DNA of 7,968 nt from an uncultured Lachnospiraceae bacterium (GCA_910585605.1 CAJUFL010000095.1:1-7968); one strand, 5' to 3'; shown: positions 1-6,869, counted from the stretch's first letter. Translations and numbers: made by a program. The notes: a model not told the origin generated them from the letters alone.

Positions 1-236
1 CAAGAAACAGCTTTCAACATGAGCCTTTGAAGAGCATAAGCTGTGGGGAAATACCCTGCTGTTTCTCGGTAGGACTTTCGCACCCATCGGTACTTAACGA
101 TTGGATGTCGCAGACATACAAGAGTTTAGTACCGCTATGTGTGCGAAGGAGCGAAAGCGGGGACGGACGAGAACAGCAGGGTATTTCCCCACAGCGGACT
201 CCACCAACCCCTCATGTTGAAAGCGTCCTCTAGTAC
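1..236. repeat. Long imperfect palindromic repeat element (non-coding, rod-like fold)
   Basis: Bases 10-23 pair perfectly with 211-224 (14 bp) and bases 40-63 pair perfectly with 172-195 (24 bp). Inward, CTCG 65-68 pairs with 168-171, TTCGCAC 77-83 with 141-147, CAT 85-87 with 137-139, CGGTACT 88-94 with 128-134, and the tip is ATGTC-GCA-GACAT (105-117). The whole stretch can therefore fold into a single long rod as RNA or as a cruciform. A GCGAAAGC mini-hairpin (151-158) sits in the right inner arm. No transposase or convincing ORF is present; open frames across it are by-products of the palindrome. A related sequence starts at 7931. It could be a MITE-like mobile repeat, a dispersed palindromic element with terminator activity, or a structured RNA; the sequence alone does not decide. 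The left boundary may lie before the window. Confidence 0.8.
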
Positions 237-280
237 GAAAAACAAGAATTTTGATAAAGAAAAATATTTTGAAATAGGAA

Positions 281-309
281 TTGAAGAAGTGAGGGAATTA
301 GAATATAAT
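281..309 (+). promoter_or_regulatory. Promoter for pyrFKD
   Basis: TTGAAG at 281-286 and a perfect TATAAT at 304-309 are separated by exactly 17 bases, matching the vegetative sigma factor consensus. Transcription would begin near 316, giving a leader of about 67 nt before pyrF. It lies about 45 bp downstream of the palindromic repeat, so the repeat would not be in the transcript. Confidence 0.75.
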
Positions 310-319
310 GTAAAAAGTA

Positions 320-366
320 TATCCTTTAAAGTACATATATAGAATTTACTGAAATATAAAAGGATA
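320..366 (+). promoter_or_regulatory. Possible leader hairpin upstream of pyrF
   Basis: TATCCTTT (320-327) pairs perfectly with AAAGGATA (359-366), and AGTA (330-333) with TACT (347-350) inside it. The stem ends 4 bases before the ribosome binding site TAGGAGG (371-377). It is AU-rich with large loops, so it may have little effect. No PyrR-type binding loop is recognisable in this leader. Confidence 0.3.
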
Positions 367-382
367 ATCTTAGGAGGATGTT

Positions 383-1309
<927 letters not shown>

Positions 1310-1354
1310 AACCGGCAATTACTTGAGATAAATGGCCGGAGTAAGGAGAATAAT

Positions 1355-2119
1355 ATGAGTGCAGTGAAGATGACAGCTAGAGTGAAACGCCAGGAGCAGC
1401 TTGCTGATGATATTTACAGTCTGGTTTTGGAGGCATCAGAGATTGCAAAGCAGGCAAAGGCGGGACAGTTTGTATCGTTATATAGTAAAAACGGAGCCAA
1501 TCTGTTGCCAAGACCAATCAGTTTATGTGAGATTGACCGGGAAAAAGGAACAATTCGTCTGGTGTATAGGGTAGTTGGTAAGGGAACCAGAGAATTTGCA
1601 GCGTTGACTGCCGGCAAAGTTGTAGATATGATAGGTCCTCTTGGCAATGGTTTTACATTGAAGGATAAACGTGCCATTTTGATTGGCGGAGGAATCGGGA
1701 TACCGCCAATGTTAGAACTTGCAAAAGAGTTGAATTGTGAAAAGAATATCGTTCTGGGGTTTCGGGATGAGACATTTTTAATAGAAGATTTGGAAACAGA
1801 AGGGGAAGTGTATATTGCCAGTGAGGACGGTAAATGCGGTGTAAAGGGTAATGTGCTGGATGCCATTAAAGAATATGATATCAGGGGTGATATCATTTAT
1901 GCCTGTGGACCTACACCAATGCTTCGTGCTATTAAGGAGTATGCTTTTAAGAATCATATGGAAGCACAGCTTTCTTTGGAAGAGAAGATGGCGTGTGGAA
2001 TCGGAGCCTGTCTTGCCTGTGTGTGCCAGTCTACAGAAGTTGATGGACACAGCCATGTCTGTAATAAGCGGGTTTGTAAGGATGGTCCGGTATTTGACGC
2101 GCAGGAGGTGGAGCTATAA
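1355..2119 (+). CDS. pyrK: Dihydroorotate dehydrogenase B, electron transfer subunit (FAD, 2Fe-2S)
   Basis: The 254-residue subunit passes electrons from the FMN of PyrD through a [2Fe-2S] cluster and FAD to NAD+. It belongs to the ferredoxin-NADP reductase-like family. The FAD-binding motif is RPISL (53-57), followed by YRVVGKGT (71-78). The nucleotide-binding glycine-rich turn is GGGIGIPPM (111-119), and YACGPTPML (182-190) is the usual C-terminal NAD-domain motif. The cluster ligands are visible as Cys214-x4-Cys219-x2-Cys222-x13-Cys236, as expected for PyrK. The start has AAGGAG at 1343-1348, six bases upstream. The stop codon shares one base with the pyrD start (TAATG), so the two subunits are probably translationally coupled, which suits their 1:1 complex. 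Length is normal and the protein looks intact. Confidence 0.96.
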   Translation: MSAVKMTARVKRQEQLADDIYSLVLEASEIAKQAKAGQFVSLYSKNGANLLPRPISLCEIDREKGTIRLVYRVVGKGTREFAALTAGKVVDMIGPLGNGFTLKDKRAILIGGGIGIPPMLELAKELNCEKNIVLGFRDETFLIEDLETEGEVYIASEDGKCGVKGNVLDAIKEYDIRGDIIYACGPTPMLRAIKEYAFKNHMEAQLSLEEKMACGIGACLACVCQSTEVDGHSHVCNKRVCKDGPVFDAQEVEL

Positions 2120-3021
2120 TGAATCTTTCGGTAACGATTGCAGGAGTAGAATTTAAAAATCCGGTAACGGTGTCTTCCGGAACCTTTGGTTCCGGTGCAG
2201 AATATGGAGAATTTGTGGATTTGAATCAATTAGGAGCTGTGACTACAAAGGGTGTTGCAAACGTACCATGGTCGGGAAACCCTACTCCACGCATTGCTGA
2301 GACTTATGGAGGAATGATGAACGCAGTGGGATTGCAGAATCCAGGGATTGATGTATTTTGCAGTCGAGATATTCCGTTTTTACAGCAGTATGATACCAAT
2401 ATTATCGTGAATGTATGCGGTAAATCGGAAAAAGATTATGTTGAGGTAGTAGAGCGTCTGGCTGATGAAACAGTAGATTTGTTGGAAATTAATGTTTCCT
2501 GTCCCAACGTAAAAGAAGGAGGAATTGCTTTTGGTCAGAATCCCAATGCGTTGGAGCAGATTACGAAGGCAGTAAAAGCAAAGGCGAAGCAGCCGGTCAT
2601 TATGAAGTTAAGTCCTAATGTAACGGATATCACGGAAATGGCAAAAGCAGCAGAAGCAGGAGGAGCAGACGCACTTTCTTTGATCAATACCCTGACTGGA
2701 ATGAAGATTGATATTTATAGAAAAGATTTTGCGATTGCCAATAAAACGGGAGGACTGTCAGGTCCGGCTATTAAACCGATAGCAGTCCGTATGGTATATC
2801 AGGTGGCAAATGCTGTTAAACTTCCTGTTATTGGTATGGGAGGTATTATGAATGCAGAAGATGCTATTGAATTTATGATGGCAGGTGCTTCCGTGGTATC
2901 TGTCGGCACAGCCAATTTTCACAATCCATATACAACAATAGAGGTTATAGAGGGGATAAAGGAGTTTATGAAAAAACAGGGGATTGCTGATATCCATGAA
3001 ATCATAGGCTGCGTAAAATAG
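2119..3021 (+). CDS. pyrD: Dihydroorotate dehydrogenase B (NAD+), catalytic subunit
   Basis: FMN-dependent TIM-barrel enzyme of 300 residues that oxidises dihydroorotate to orotate in the cytoplasm, in a heterotetramer with PyrK. Class 1B is shown by the catalytic base Cys128 in EINVSCPN (123-130); class 2 enzymes use Ser. Other family motifs are VTTKG (41-45), NAVGLQNPG (68-76), KLSPNVTDI (163-171), the INT motif (189-191), GGLSGPAIKP (211-220) for FMN and substrate, and GMGGI (239-243) for the FMN phosphate. AGGAGGT at 2103-2109 lies inside the end of pyrK, nine bases before the start. It is the last gene of the pyrFKD unit, with an intrinsic terminator 20 bp downstream. The presence of pyrK next door supports the NAD-linked 1B type. 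The protein looks complete. Confidence 0.97.
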   Translation: MNLSVTIAGVEFKNPVTVSSGTFGSGAEYGEFVDLNQLGAVTTKGVANVPWSGNPTPRIAETYGGMMNAVGLQNPGIDVFCSRDIPFLQQYDTNIIVNVCGKSEKDYVEVVERLADETVDLLEINVSCPNVKEGGIAFGQNPNALEQITKAVKAKAKQPVIMKLSPNVTDITEMAKAAEAGGADALSLINTLTGMKIDIYRKDFAIANKTGGLSGPAIKPIAVRMVYQVANAVKLPVIGMGGIMNAEDAIEFMMAGASVVSVGTANFHNPYTTIEVIEGIKEFMKKQGIADIHEIIGCVK

Positions 3022-3040
3022 TTTTTTAGACAGGATAAGA

Positions 3041-3083
3041 GGACATTTTTCCCGTAAATGGGGAGAATGTCCTTTTTTATTTT
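3041..3083 (+). terminator. Intrinsic terminator after pyrD
   Basis: Bases 3041-3053 pair with 3060-3072 as an unbroken 13-bp stem with two G-U pairs and a GTAAAT loop (3054-3059), followed by TTTTTTATTTT (3073-3083). This should end the pyrFKD transcript, separating it from the ABC importer. Confidence 0.92.
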
Positions 3084-3165
3084 ACAGTGAGAATTCGGTT
3101 TTGAAACTGCAAATATGATGAAATGGTAATTTGCCGGATTTATGGGAGTAAATTGAAACATTGTC

Positions 3166-3194
3166 TTTACATAGATTATTCATTATGGTAGAAT
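3166..3194 (+). promoter_or_regulatory. Promoter for the ABC importer operon
   Basis: TTTACA (3166-3171) and TAGAAT (3189-3194) are 17 bases apart, with an extended -10 dinucleotide TG at 3186-3187. Transcription would start near 3201. The 12 bases TTATGGTAGAAT (3183-3194) recur exactly in the pyrE promoter (5799-5810). Confidence 0.7.
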
Positions 3195-3201
3195 CCCATT
3201 G

Positions 3202-3265
3202 TGCTGATTAAATAAGGAGACTGTTTAAGAACGGTATCTACATAAAAAGTAAGAGAAAATCAGCA
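3202..3265 (+). promoter_or_regulatory. Structured 5' leader of the importer mRNA
   Basis: TGCTGATT (3202-3209) pairs perfectly with AATCAGCA (3258-3265). Inside lies a second hairpin, GGAGACTGTT (3216-3225) with AACGGTATCT (3230-3239), closed by a TAAG tetraloop and broken by one G-A mismatch. The outer stem begins almost at the predicted transcription start and ends 5 bases before the ribosome binding site AAGGAG (3271-3276). No known riboswitch class is recognised. It may be an mRNA-stabilising 5' structure or a regulatory leader. Confidence 0.45.
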
Positions 3266-3283
3266 GAAGGAAGGAGAAACAAA

Positions 3284-4153
3284 ATGAAGAAGAAAATATT
3301 GGCATTACTGCTTTCTATGGCATTATGCTTTAGTATGGTAGCGTGTGGAAGTAAGGATGGAGAAACTAATGGTAATGATGATACATCTGCACAGAAAACG
3401 CAGGGATCAGCAGATGAAAGTGGCTCTGGTGAGAGCGGGGAATCTGATCTGGCTTATGTACAGGATAAGGGAACACTGATCATAGCAATCACTGATTTTG
3501 AACCGATGGATTATAAGGATGATTCCGGTGAGTGGATTGGATTTGATGCAGATATGGCTAAGGCATTTGCAAAGAGTCTTGGCGTTGAAGTAGAGTTTGT
3601 GGAAATTGAATGGGATAACAAGGTAATGGAGTTAGATGCCAAATCTGTTGACTGTGTCTGGAATGGTATGACCCTGACGGATGAGGTGACCAGTGCAATG
3701 GAATGTTCCCGTGCATACTGTAATAATGCACAGGTAGCAATCGTAAAAGCAGATGTGGCAGATAAGTATCAGACGGTAGAAAGCCTGAAGGATTTAAATT
3801 TTGCAGTAGAAGTAGGTTCGGCAGGAGAAAGTGTTTTATCTGAGTTAGACTATAATTTCACTTCTGTAAAAACTCAGGCAGATGCCCTGATGGAAGTGGC
3901 TGCCGGAACTTCGGATGCAGCAGTAATAGATTCATTAATGGCTGCTGCCATGGTTGGAGAGGGAACCAGTTATGAGAATTTAACATATACAGCAAGTTTT
4001 AATGCAGAGGAATATGGTGTTGGATTCAGAAAAGGTTCTGATCTGGCAGAAAAACTGAATGCATTTTTTACTGAAAGCATCACGGATGGCAGTATGTTAG
4101 AGACTGCGAAGAAATACGGTGTTCAGGCAGCAGTGATTGGCAATGATGAATAA
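3284..4153 (+). CDS. ABC transporter substrate-binding lipoprotein, family 3 (amino-acid type)
   Basis: A 289-residue extracellular binding protein that captures a small solute for the neighbouring permease and ATPase. It starts with a lipoprotein signal (MKKK, hydrophobic core, lipobox MVAC with acylated Cys21). An acidic, Ser/Gly-rich linker (about 22-55) follows, then a family 3 binding fold from about residue 60. Recognisable segments are GTLIIAITDFEPM (63-75), GEWIGFDADMAKAFA (82-96), WNGMTLTDE (126-134) and DAAVIDS (211-217). By alignment with HisJ/LAO-type proteins, the Asp that holds the ligand amino group is kept (D216), but the Arg that holds the alpha-carboxylate (ITxxR motif) is Val135; Arg143 lies nearby. 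The ligand is therefore uncertain, although amino acids or derivatives remain the default. AAGGAG lies seven bases before ATG. A strong hairpin follows the gene, probably favouring excess binding protein. Confidence 0.92.
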   Translation: MKKKILALLLSMALCFSMVACGSKDGETNGNDDTSAQKTQGSADESGSGESGESDLAYVQDKGTLIIAITDFEPMDYKDDSGEWIGFDADMAKAFAKSLGVEVEFVEIEWDNKVMELDAKSVDCVWNGMTLTDEVTSAMECSRAYCNNAQVAIVKADVADKYQTVESLKDLNFAVEVGSAGESVLSELDYNFTSVKTQADALMEVAAGTSDAAVIDSLMAAAMVGEGTSYENLTYTASFNAEEYGVGFRKGSDLAEKLNAFFTESITDGSMLETAKKYGVQAAVIGNDE

Positions 4154-4179
4154 TCGTCTATCAATATAGCAAAGAAATG

Positions 4180-4213
4180 AAACAGACGCTGTGCAAAATA
4201 CAGTGTCTGTTTT
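4180..4213 (+). terminator. Intercistronic hairpin / partial terminator between binding protein and permease genes
   Basis: ACAGACGCTGT (4182-4192) pairs with ACAGTGTCTGT (4200-4210) through 11 bp with one G-U pair; A4180-A4181 can extend the stem by pairing with T4211-T4212. The loop is GCAAAAT. Only four T residues (4210-4213) follow, so it is more likely a leaky terminator or a 3' stabiliser than a full stop. Such a structure after a binding-protein gene commonly raises its expression above that of the membrane components. Confidence 0.7.
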
Positions 4214-4253
4214 GCCGATTGTGGACGATACAAAAGAAAAGGCGGGTATGGAA

Positions 4254-4940
4254 ATGTCAACGATTATGGAACAGTTGCCCATTGTTTTTCATGCATTAAA
4301 TGTGGGCTTTTTACAAACATTAAAATTGTTTTTTGTTACGCTTTTAGGAGCATTCCCCTTGGGGCTTATAATCGCTTTCGGTTCAATGTCAGGACTTAAG
4401 CCGTTACGTTATTTTACGAGATTTATTGTCTGGATTATCCGGGGGACACCTCTTATGATTCAGCTTTTGATCGTATATTATTTTCCGGGGCTGGTACTTG
4501 GAAAGGCTATATGGGGAGGCGGTGAAAATGGGAGATTTCTGGCAGCAGCAGTCTCTTTTATTGTAAATTATGCCTGCTATTTTTCGGAGATATATCGTGG
4601 AGGGATACAAAGTGTGCCAAGAGGTCAGCAGGAGGCTGGTCTGGTGCTGGGAATGACAAAAAGTCAGATCTTCTTTAAAGTAACGCTTTTGCAAATGATA
4701 AAACGTATCGTGCCGCCGATATCTAATGAGGTGATTACATTGGTAAAGGATACTTCTTTAGCCCGTATTATAGCATTGCAGGAAATTATATGGGCGGGAC
4801 AGGCATTTTTAAAAGGTTCCCAGGGAATTTCCGGTGCTATCTGGCCTTTATTCTTTACTGCATTTTATTATCTGGTATTCAGTGGAATTCTTACTGTTTT
4901 ATTAGGCTGGCTGGAGAAAAAACTGGATTATTTTAAGTAG
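4254..4940 (+). CDS. Amino-acid-type ABC transporter permease (HisM/ArtQ-like)
   Basis: Integral membrane subunit that forms the translocation path of the importer, probably as a homodimer because only one permease gene is present. From the chosen start it has 228 residues, a normal family length. Hydrophobic segments lie at about 18-42, 55-80, 95-112, 160-180 and 195-220. RGTPLMIQL (63-71) is the family motif, and the EAA loop that contacts the ATPase covers about 112-146 (EIYRGGIQSVPRGQQEAG, then GMTKSQIFFKV). An in-frame GTG at 4191 would add 21 residues but lies inside the intercistronic hairpin, and ATG 4248 is only two bases from the ribosome binding site. ATG 4254, with AAGGCGG at 4239-4245, is therefore preferred. 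The ATPase gene follows after 12 bp, indicating tight coupling. Confidence 0.92.
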   Translation: MSTIMEQLPIVFHALNVGFLQTLKLFFVTLLGAFPLGLIIAFGSMSGLKPLRYFTRFIVWIIRGTPLMIQLLIVYYFPGLVLGKAIWGGGENGRFLAAAVSFIVNYACYFSEIYRGGIQSVPRGQQEAGLVLGMTKSQIFFKVTLLQMIKRIVPPISNEVITLVKDTSLARIIALQEIIWAGQAFLKGSQGISGAIWPLFFTAFYYLVFSGILTVLLGWLEKKLDYFK

Positions 4941-4952
4941 GAGGAGGGCATT

Positions 4953-5738
4953 ATGGCAATATTGGAAGTGCAAAACATAGAAAAGAATTTCGGGTCGACA
5001 AAGGTTTTAAAGGATATTAGTTTTTCTTTGGAACAGGGGCAGGCACTCGCAATTATCGGGTCTTCCGGTTCCGGTAAAACGACCCTGCTCAGATGCCTGA
5101 ATTTTTTAGAAAAACCGGACAAAGGAAAAATTATCGTACGGGGAGAAACGCTTTTTGATGCCGGCACAGCACAGACAGAGCGGGAGAAGGATATCCGTAA
5201 AAAGCGTCTTCATTTTGGCATGGTCTTTCAGTCATTTCATCTGTTTCCGCAATATACTGCATTGAAAAACGTTATGCTGGCAGGTGAGCTTCTGGCAAAA
5301 GAGAATCCTGATTTTAAAGAGCATAAAAAAGAGATACTGGATGAGCTTGAGGAAAATGCAAAGCAGCTTTTGGACAAAATGGGACTTTCTGACAGGATAT
5401 CCCATTATCCGCATCAATTATCCGGAGGACAGCAGCAAAGAGTGGCCATTGCAAGGGCATTGGCATTAAAACCAGATATTTTATGTTTTGACGAACCGAC
5501 TTCGGCACTGGATCCAGAGCTTACCGGTGAGGTATTAAAAGTTATACGTAGTCTTGCAGAACAGGAGACGACCATGGTAATCGTTACTCATGAGATGGCC
5601 TTTGCCAGAGATGTAGCAGATCAGGTTATCTTTATGGATGATGGGATTATTTTAGAGCAGGGAGAGGCAAAACAGGTAATTGAGAATCCCAAGGAAGAAC
5701 GTACCAGACAATTTTTGTCACGTTTTGCAGAGAAATAG
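4953..5738 (+). CDS. Amino-acid-type ABC transporter ATP-binding protein (GlnQ/HisP-like)
   Basis: Cytoplasmic ATPase of 261 residues that powers the importer. Motifs in order are Walker A GSSGSGKT (36-43), Q-loop Gln93 in VFQSFHLFP (91-99), the signature LSGGQQQR (156-163), Walker B ILCFDEP (176-182), the D-loop SALD (184-187) and the switch His213 in VTHEM (211-215). The polar amino acid importer subfamily is indicated by the FQSFHLFP and HQLSGGQQQRVAIARAL patterns and the adjacent HisM-like permease. Compared with typical members of about 240-245 residues it carries extra residues in the helical region (about 112-140, Lys/Glu-rich). The start is preceded by AGGAGGAGG (4939-4947), which overlaps the permease stop. 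No clear terminator follows, so some read-through into pyrE is possible. All catalytic motifs are intact. Confidence 0.95.
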   Translation: MAILEVQNIEKNFGSTKVLKDISFSLEQGQALAIIGSSGSGKTTLLRCLNFLEKPDKGKIIVRGETLFDAGTAQTEREKDIRKKRLHFGMVFQSFHLFPQYTALKNVMLAGELLAKENPDFKEHKKEILDELEENAKQLLDKMGLSDRISHYPHQLSGGQQQRVAIARALALKPDILCFDEPTSALDPELTGEVLKVIRSLAEQETTMVIVTHEMAFARDVADQVIFMDDGIILEQGEAKQVIENPKEERTRQFLSRFAEK

Positions 5739-5781
5739 GGAATAGAAAGATTTTATATTTTGACAGGACTGTTAAAATTAA

Positions 5782-5810
5782 TTGATAACAATAAGTGTTT
5801 ATGGTAGAAT
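5782..5810 (+). promoter_or_regulatory. Promoter for pyrE
   Basis: TTGATA (5782-5787) and TAGAAT (5805-5810) are 17 bases apart, with an extended -10 TG at 5802-5803. The -10 region shares 12 identical bases with the importer promoter at 3183-3194. Transcription would start near 5817. Confidence 0.75.
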
Positions 5811-5816
5811 ATGGCT

Positions 5817-5929
5817 TATACACAGTGTTTTATACACTGATAGAAAAAAAGTGACGAATATGAATCACAGTTGTCAATAGTGATACAAGGTAAAGGAATT
5901 ACCAGAAAAGAGCGGAGGATTTAGCGTAA
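5817..5929 (+). promoter_or_regulatory. pyrE 5' leader with several short hairpins
   Basis: The 113-nt untranslated leader starts with CAGTGT (5823-5828) pairing with ACACTG (5834-5839). Further down, TCAC (5865-5868) can pair either with GTGA (5851-5854) or, as ATCAC (5864-5868), with GTGAT (5880-5884), so two folds exclude each other. GGTAA (5889-5893) pairs with TTACC (5899-5903) just before the ribosome binding site GGAGG (5914-5918). No PyrR-type binding loop and no terminator-like T-run are seen. Regulation by this leader is only a possibility. Confidence 0.35.
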
Positions 5930-6604
5930 ATGGAACAATATAAAAAAGAGTTTATCGAGTTTATGATTGATTGTAATGTATTAAAATTTGGTGATTTTGT
6001 AACCAAAAGCGGAAGAAAGACACCATTTTTTGTCAATACCGGATTTTACAGGACAGGTTCCCAGCTTCAAAGACTTGGGGAATATTATGCAGAAGCAATC
6101 AACAGTGAGTTTGGTACAGATTTTGACGTGCTGTTTGGACCTGCTTATAAGGGAATTCCACTTACTGTTGCAACAACAATGGCAATTGCAGAAAGATATG
6201 ACGAAGATATTAAATATTGCTCTAATCGTAAAGAAATAAAGGATCATGGTGATAAGGGTATTTTGCTGGGAAGTCCGATTGAGGATGGAGATAAGGTCAT
6301 TATTATTGAGGATGTGACTACTGCCGGAACCTCTATCGAAGAAACATTGCCAATCATAAAAGCACAAGGCGATGTGAACATAACCGGCATGGTAGTATCT
6401 GTAGACCGGATGGAGCGGGGACAGGGTACAAAATCAGCACTCAAAGAAATTGAAGAAAAATATGGATTTCAAACAACATCTATTGTAACAATGAAAGAGG
6501 TAGTAGAACACTTGTATAATAAACCATATAAAGGGAAGATTATTATTGATGATACATTAAAAGCAGCAATAGATGCATATTATGAACAATATGGAGCAGA
6601 GTAG
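5930..6604 (+). CDS. pyrE: Orotate phosphoribosyltransferase
   Basis: Cytoplasmic enzyme that joins orotate and PRPP to form OMP, the substrate of PyrF. It is 224 residues, normal for the longer bacterial type. The PRPP-binding motif is VIIIEDVTTAGTSI (123-136). FGPAYKGIPL (69-78) is the conserved substrate-region loop, and NRKEIKDHGDKG (99-110) is the flexible catalytic loop with its Lys and His residues. KSGRKTPFFVNTG (26-38) matches the N-terminal orotate-binding segment, and VSVDRMERG (156-164) is the conserved late motif. GGAGG at 5914-5918 lies 11 bases before ATG, slightly long but with no better start nearby. It has its own promoter, separated from pyrFKD by the importer genes, and is followed after 37 bp by a small membrane protein gene without an intervening terminator. 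Confidence 0.97.
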   Translation: MEQYKKEFIEFMIDCNVLKFGDFVTKSGRKTPFFVNTGFYRTGSQLQRLGEYYAEAINSEFGTDFDVLFGPAYKGIPLTVATTMAIAERYDEDIKYCSNRKEIKDHGDKGILLGSPIEDGDKVIIIEDVTTAGTSIEETLPIIKAQGDVNITGMVVSVDRMERGQGTKSALKEIEEKYGFQTTSIVTMKEVVEHLYNKPYKGKIIIDDTLKAAIDAYYEQYGAE

Positions 6605-6641
6605 ATTATAAATATGAAGCAGAATAAGATGGAGGTAGCTT

Positions 6642-6794
6642 ATGAACGAAAAAGTTTACAGGACAATGAAAAAGGTCGGGGCATGGAACATTGTATTCGG
6701 AATCATACTGATTGCTGTAGGGGTTACGGTGGGGGTTTTACAGATTGTCCATGGGGGCAAGCTGTTATCTGATAAAAAGGAAATTATGTTTTAA
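6642..6794 (+). CDS. Small single-span membrane protein, function unknown
   Basis: A 50-residue protein with a convincing start: GGAGG (6631-6635) lies six bases before ATG. Its N terminus is basic (MNEKVYRTMKK), followed by one hydrophobic span at about residues 13-36 beginning GAWNIVFGIILIAVGV, and a short polar tail ending SDKKEIMF. Positive residues on the short N-terminal side suggest that end stays in the cytoplasm, although the tail is also charged. It lies 37 bp after pyrE and just before a terminator, so it is probably the second gene of a pyrE transcript. Small proteins of this look next to pyrE are, to my recollection, seen in other Lachnospiraceae, but I cannot verify that here. 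I assign no function. Codon use resembles the neighbouring genes. Confidence 0.75.
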   Translation: MNEKVYRTMKKVGAWNIVFGIILIAVGVTVGVLQIVHGGKLLSDKKEIMF

Positions 6795-6810
6795 ATTATA
6801 GAGGGAAAAC

Positions 6811-6869
6811 AGAGGCTGTGCACATTGGGGAGATTGAGGGATTTACCTAATGAGCCGGCTTCTTTTTTT
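6811..6869 (+). terminator. Intrinsic terminator after pyrE and the small membrane protein gene
   Basis: AGAGGCTG (6811-6818) pairs with CGGCTTCT (6856-6863), then GC (6820-6821) with GC (6854-6855), and CATT (6823-6826) with AATG (6849-6852). There is one bulged T and one A-A mismatch. The loop is about 22 bases, and the 3' arm runs into TTTTTTT (6863-6869). Confidence 0.82.

Noticed and set aside
27..342. Two overlapping open frames (27-233 and 139-342) across the palindrome
   Set aside because: They translate both arms of the inverted repeat, lack good ribosome binding sites, give no recognisable domain, and the second runs through the pyrF promoter.
1312..1339. CCGGC/GCCGG inverted repeat in the pyrF-pyrK gap
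   Set aside because: Only 5 bp with an 18-base loop and no T-run; too weak to call a terminator or processing site.
1414..2229. Long reverse-strand and out-of-frame open frames over pyrK
   Set aside because: They shadow a gene with clear motifs and show no ribosome binding sites or domains of their own.
4191..4253. GTG start at 4191 for the permease
   Set aside because: It lies inside the intercistronic hairpin with no ribosome binding site, and the added 21 residues are not part of the family.
5760..5788. Perfect TTGACA at 5760-5765 as an alternative pyrE promoter
   Set aside because: The hexamer 17 bases downstream is TGATAA, a poor -10; the TTGATA/TAGAAT pair just downstream is better.
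5816..5837. TTATACACA at 5816-5824 matches a DnaA-box consensus, and TTATACAC recurs 14 bp later
   Set aside because: Only one full match, no box cluster, no AT-rich unwinding region and no dnaA/dnaN neighbours; the second copy is part of the leader hairpin.
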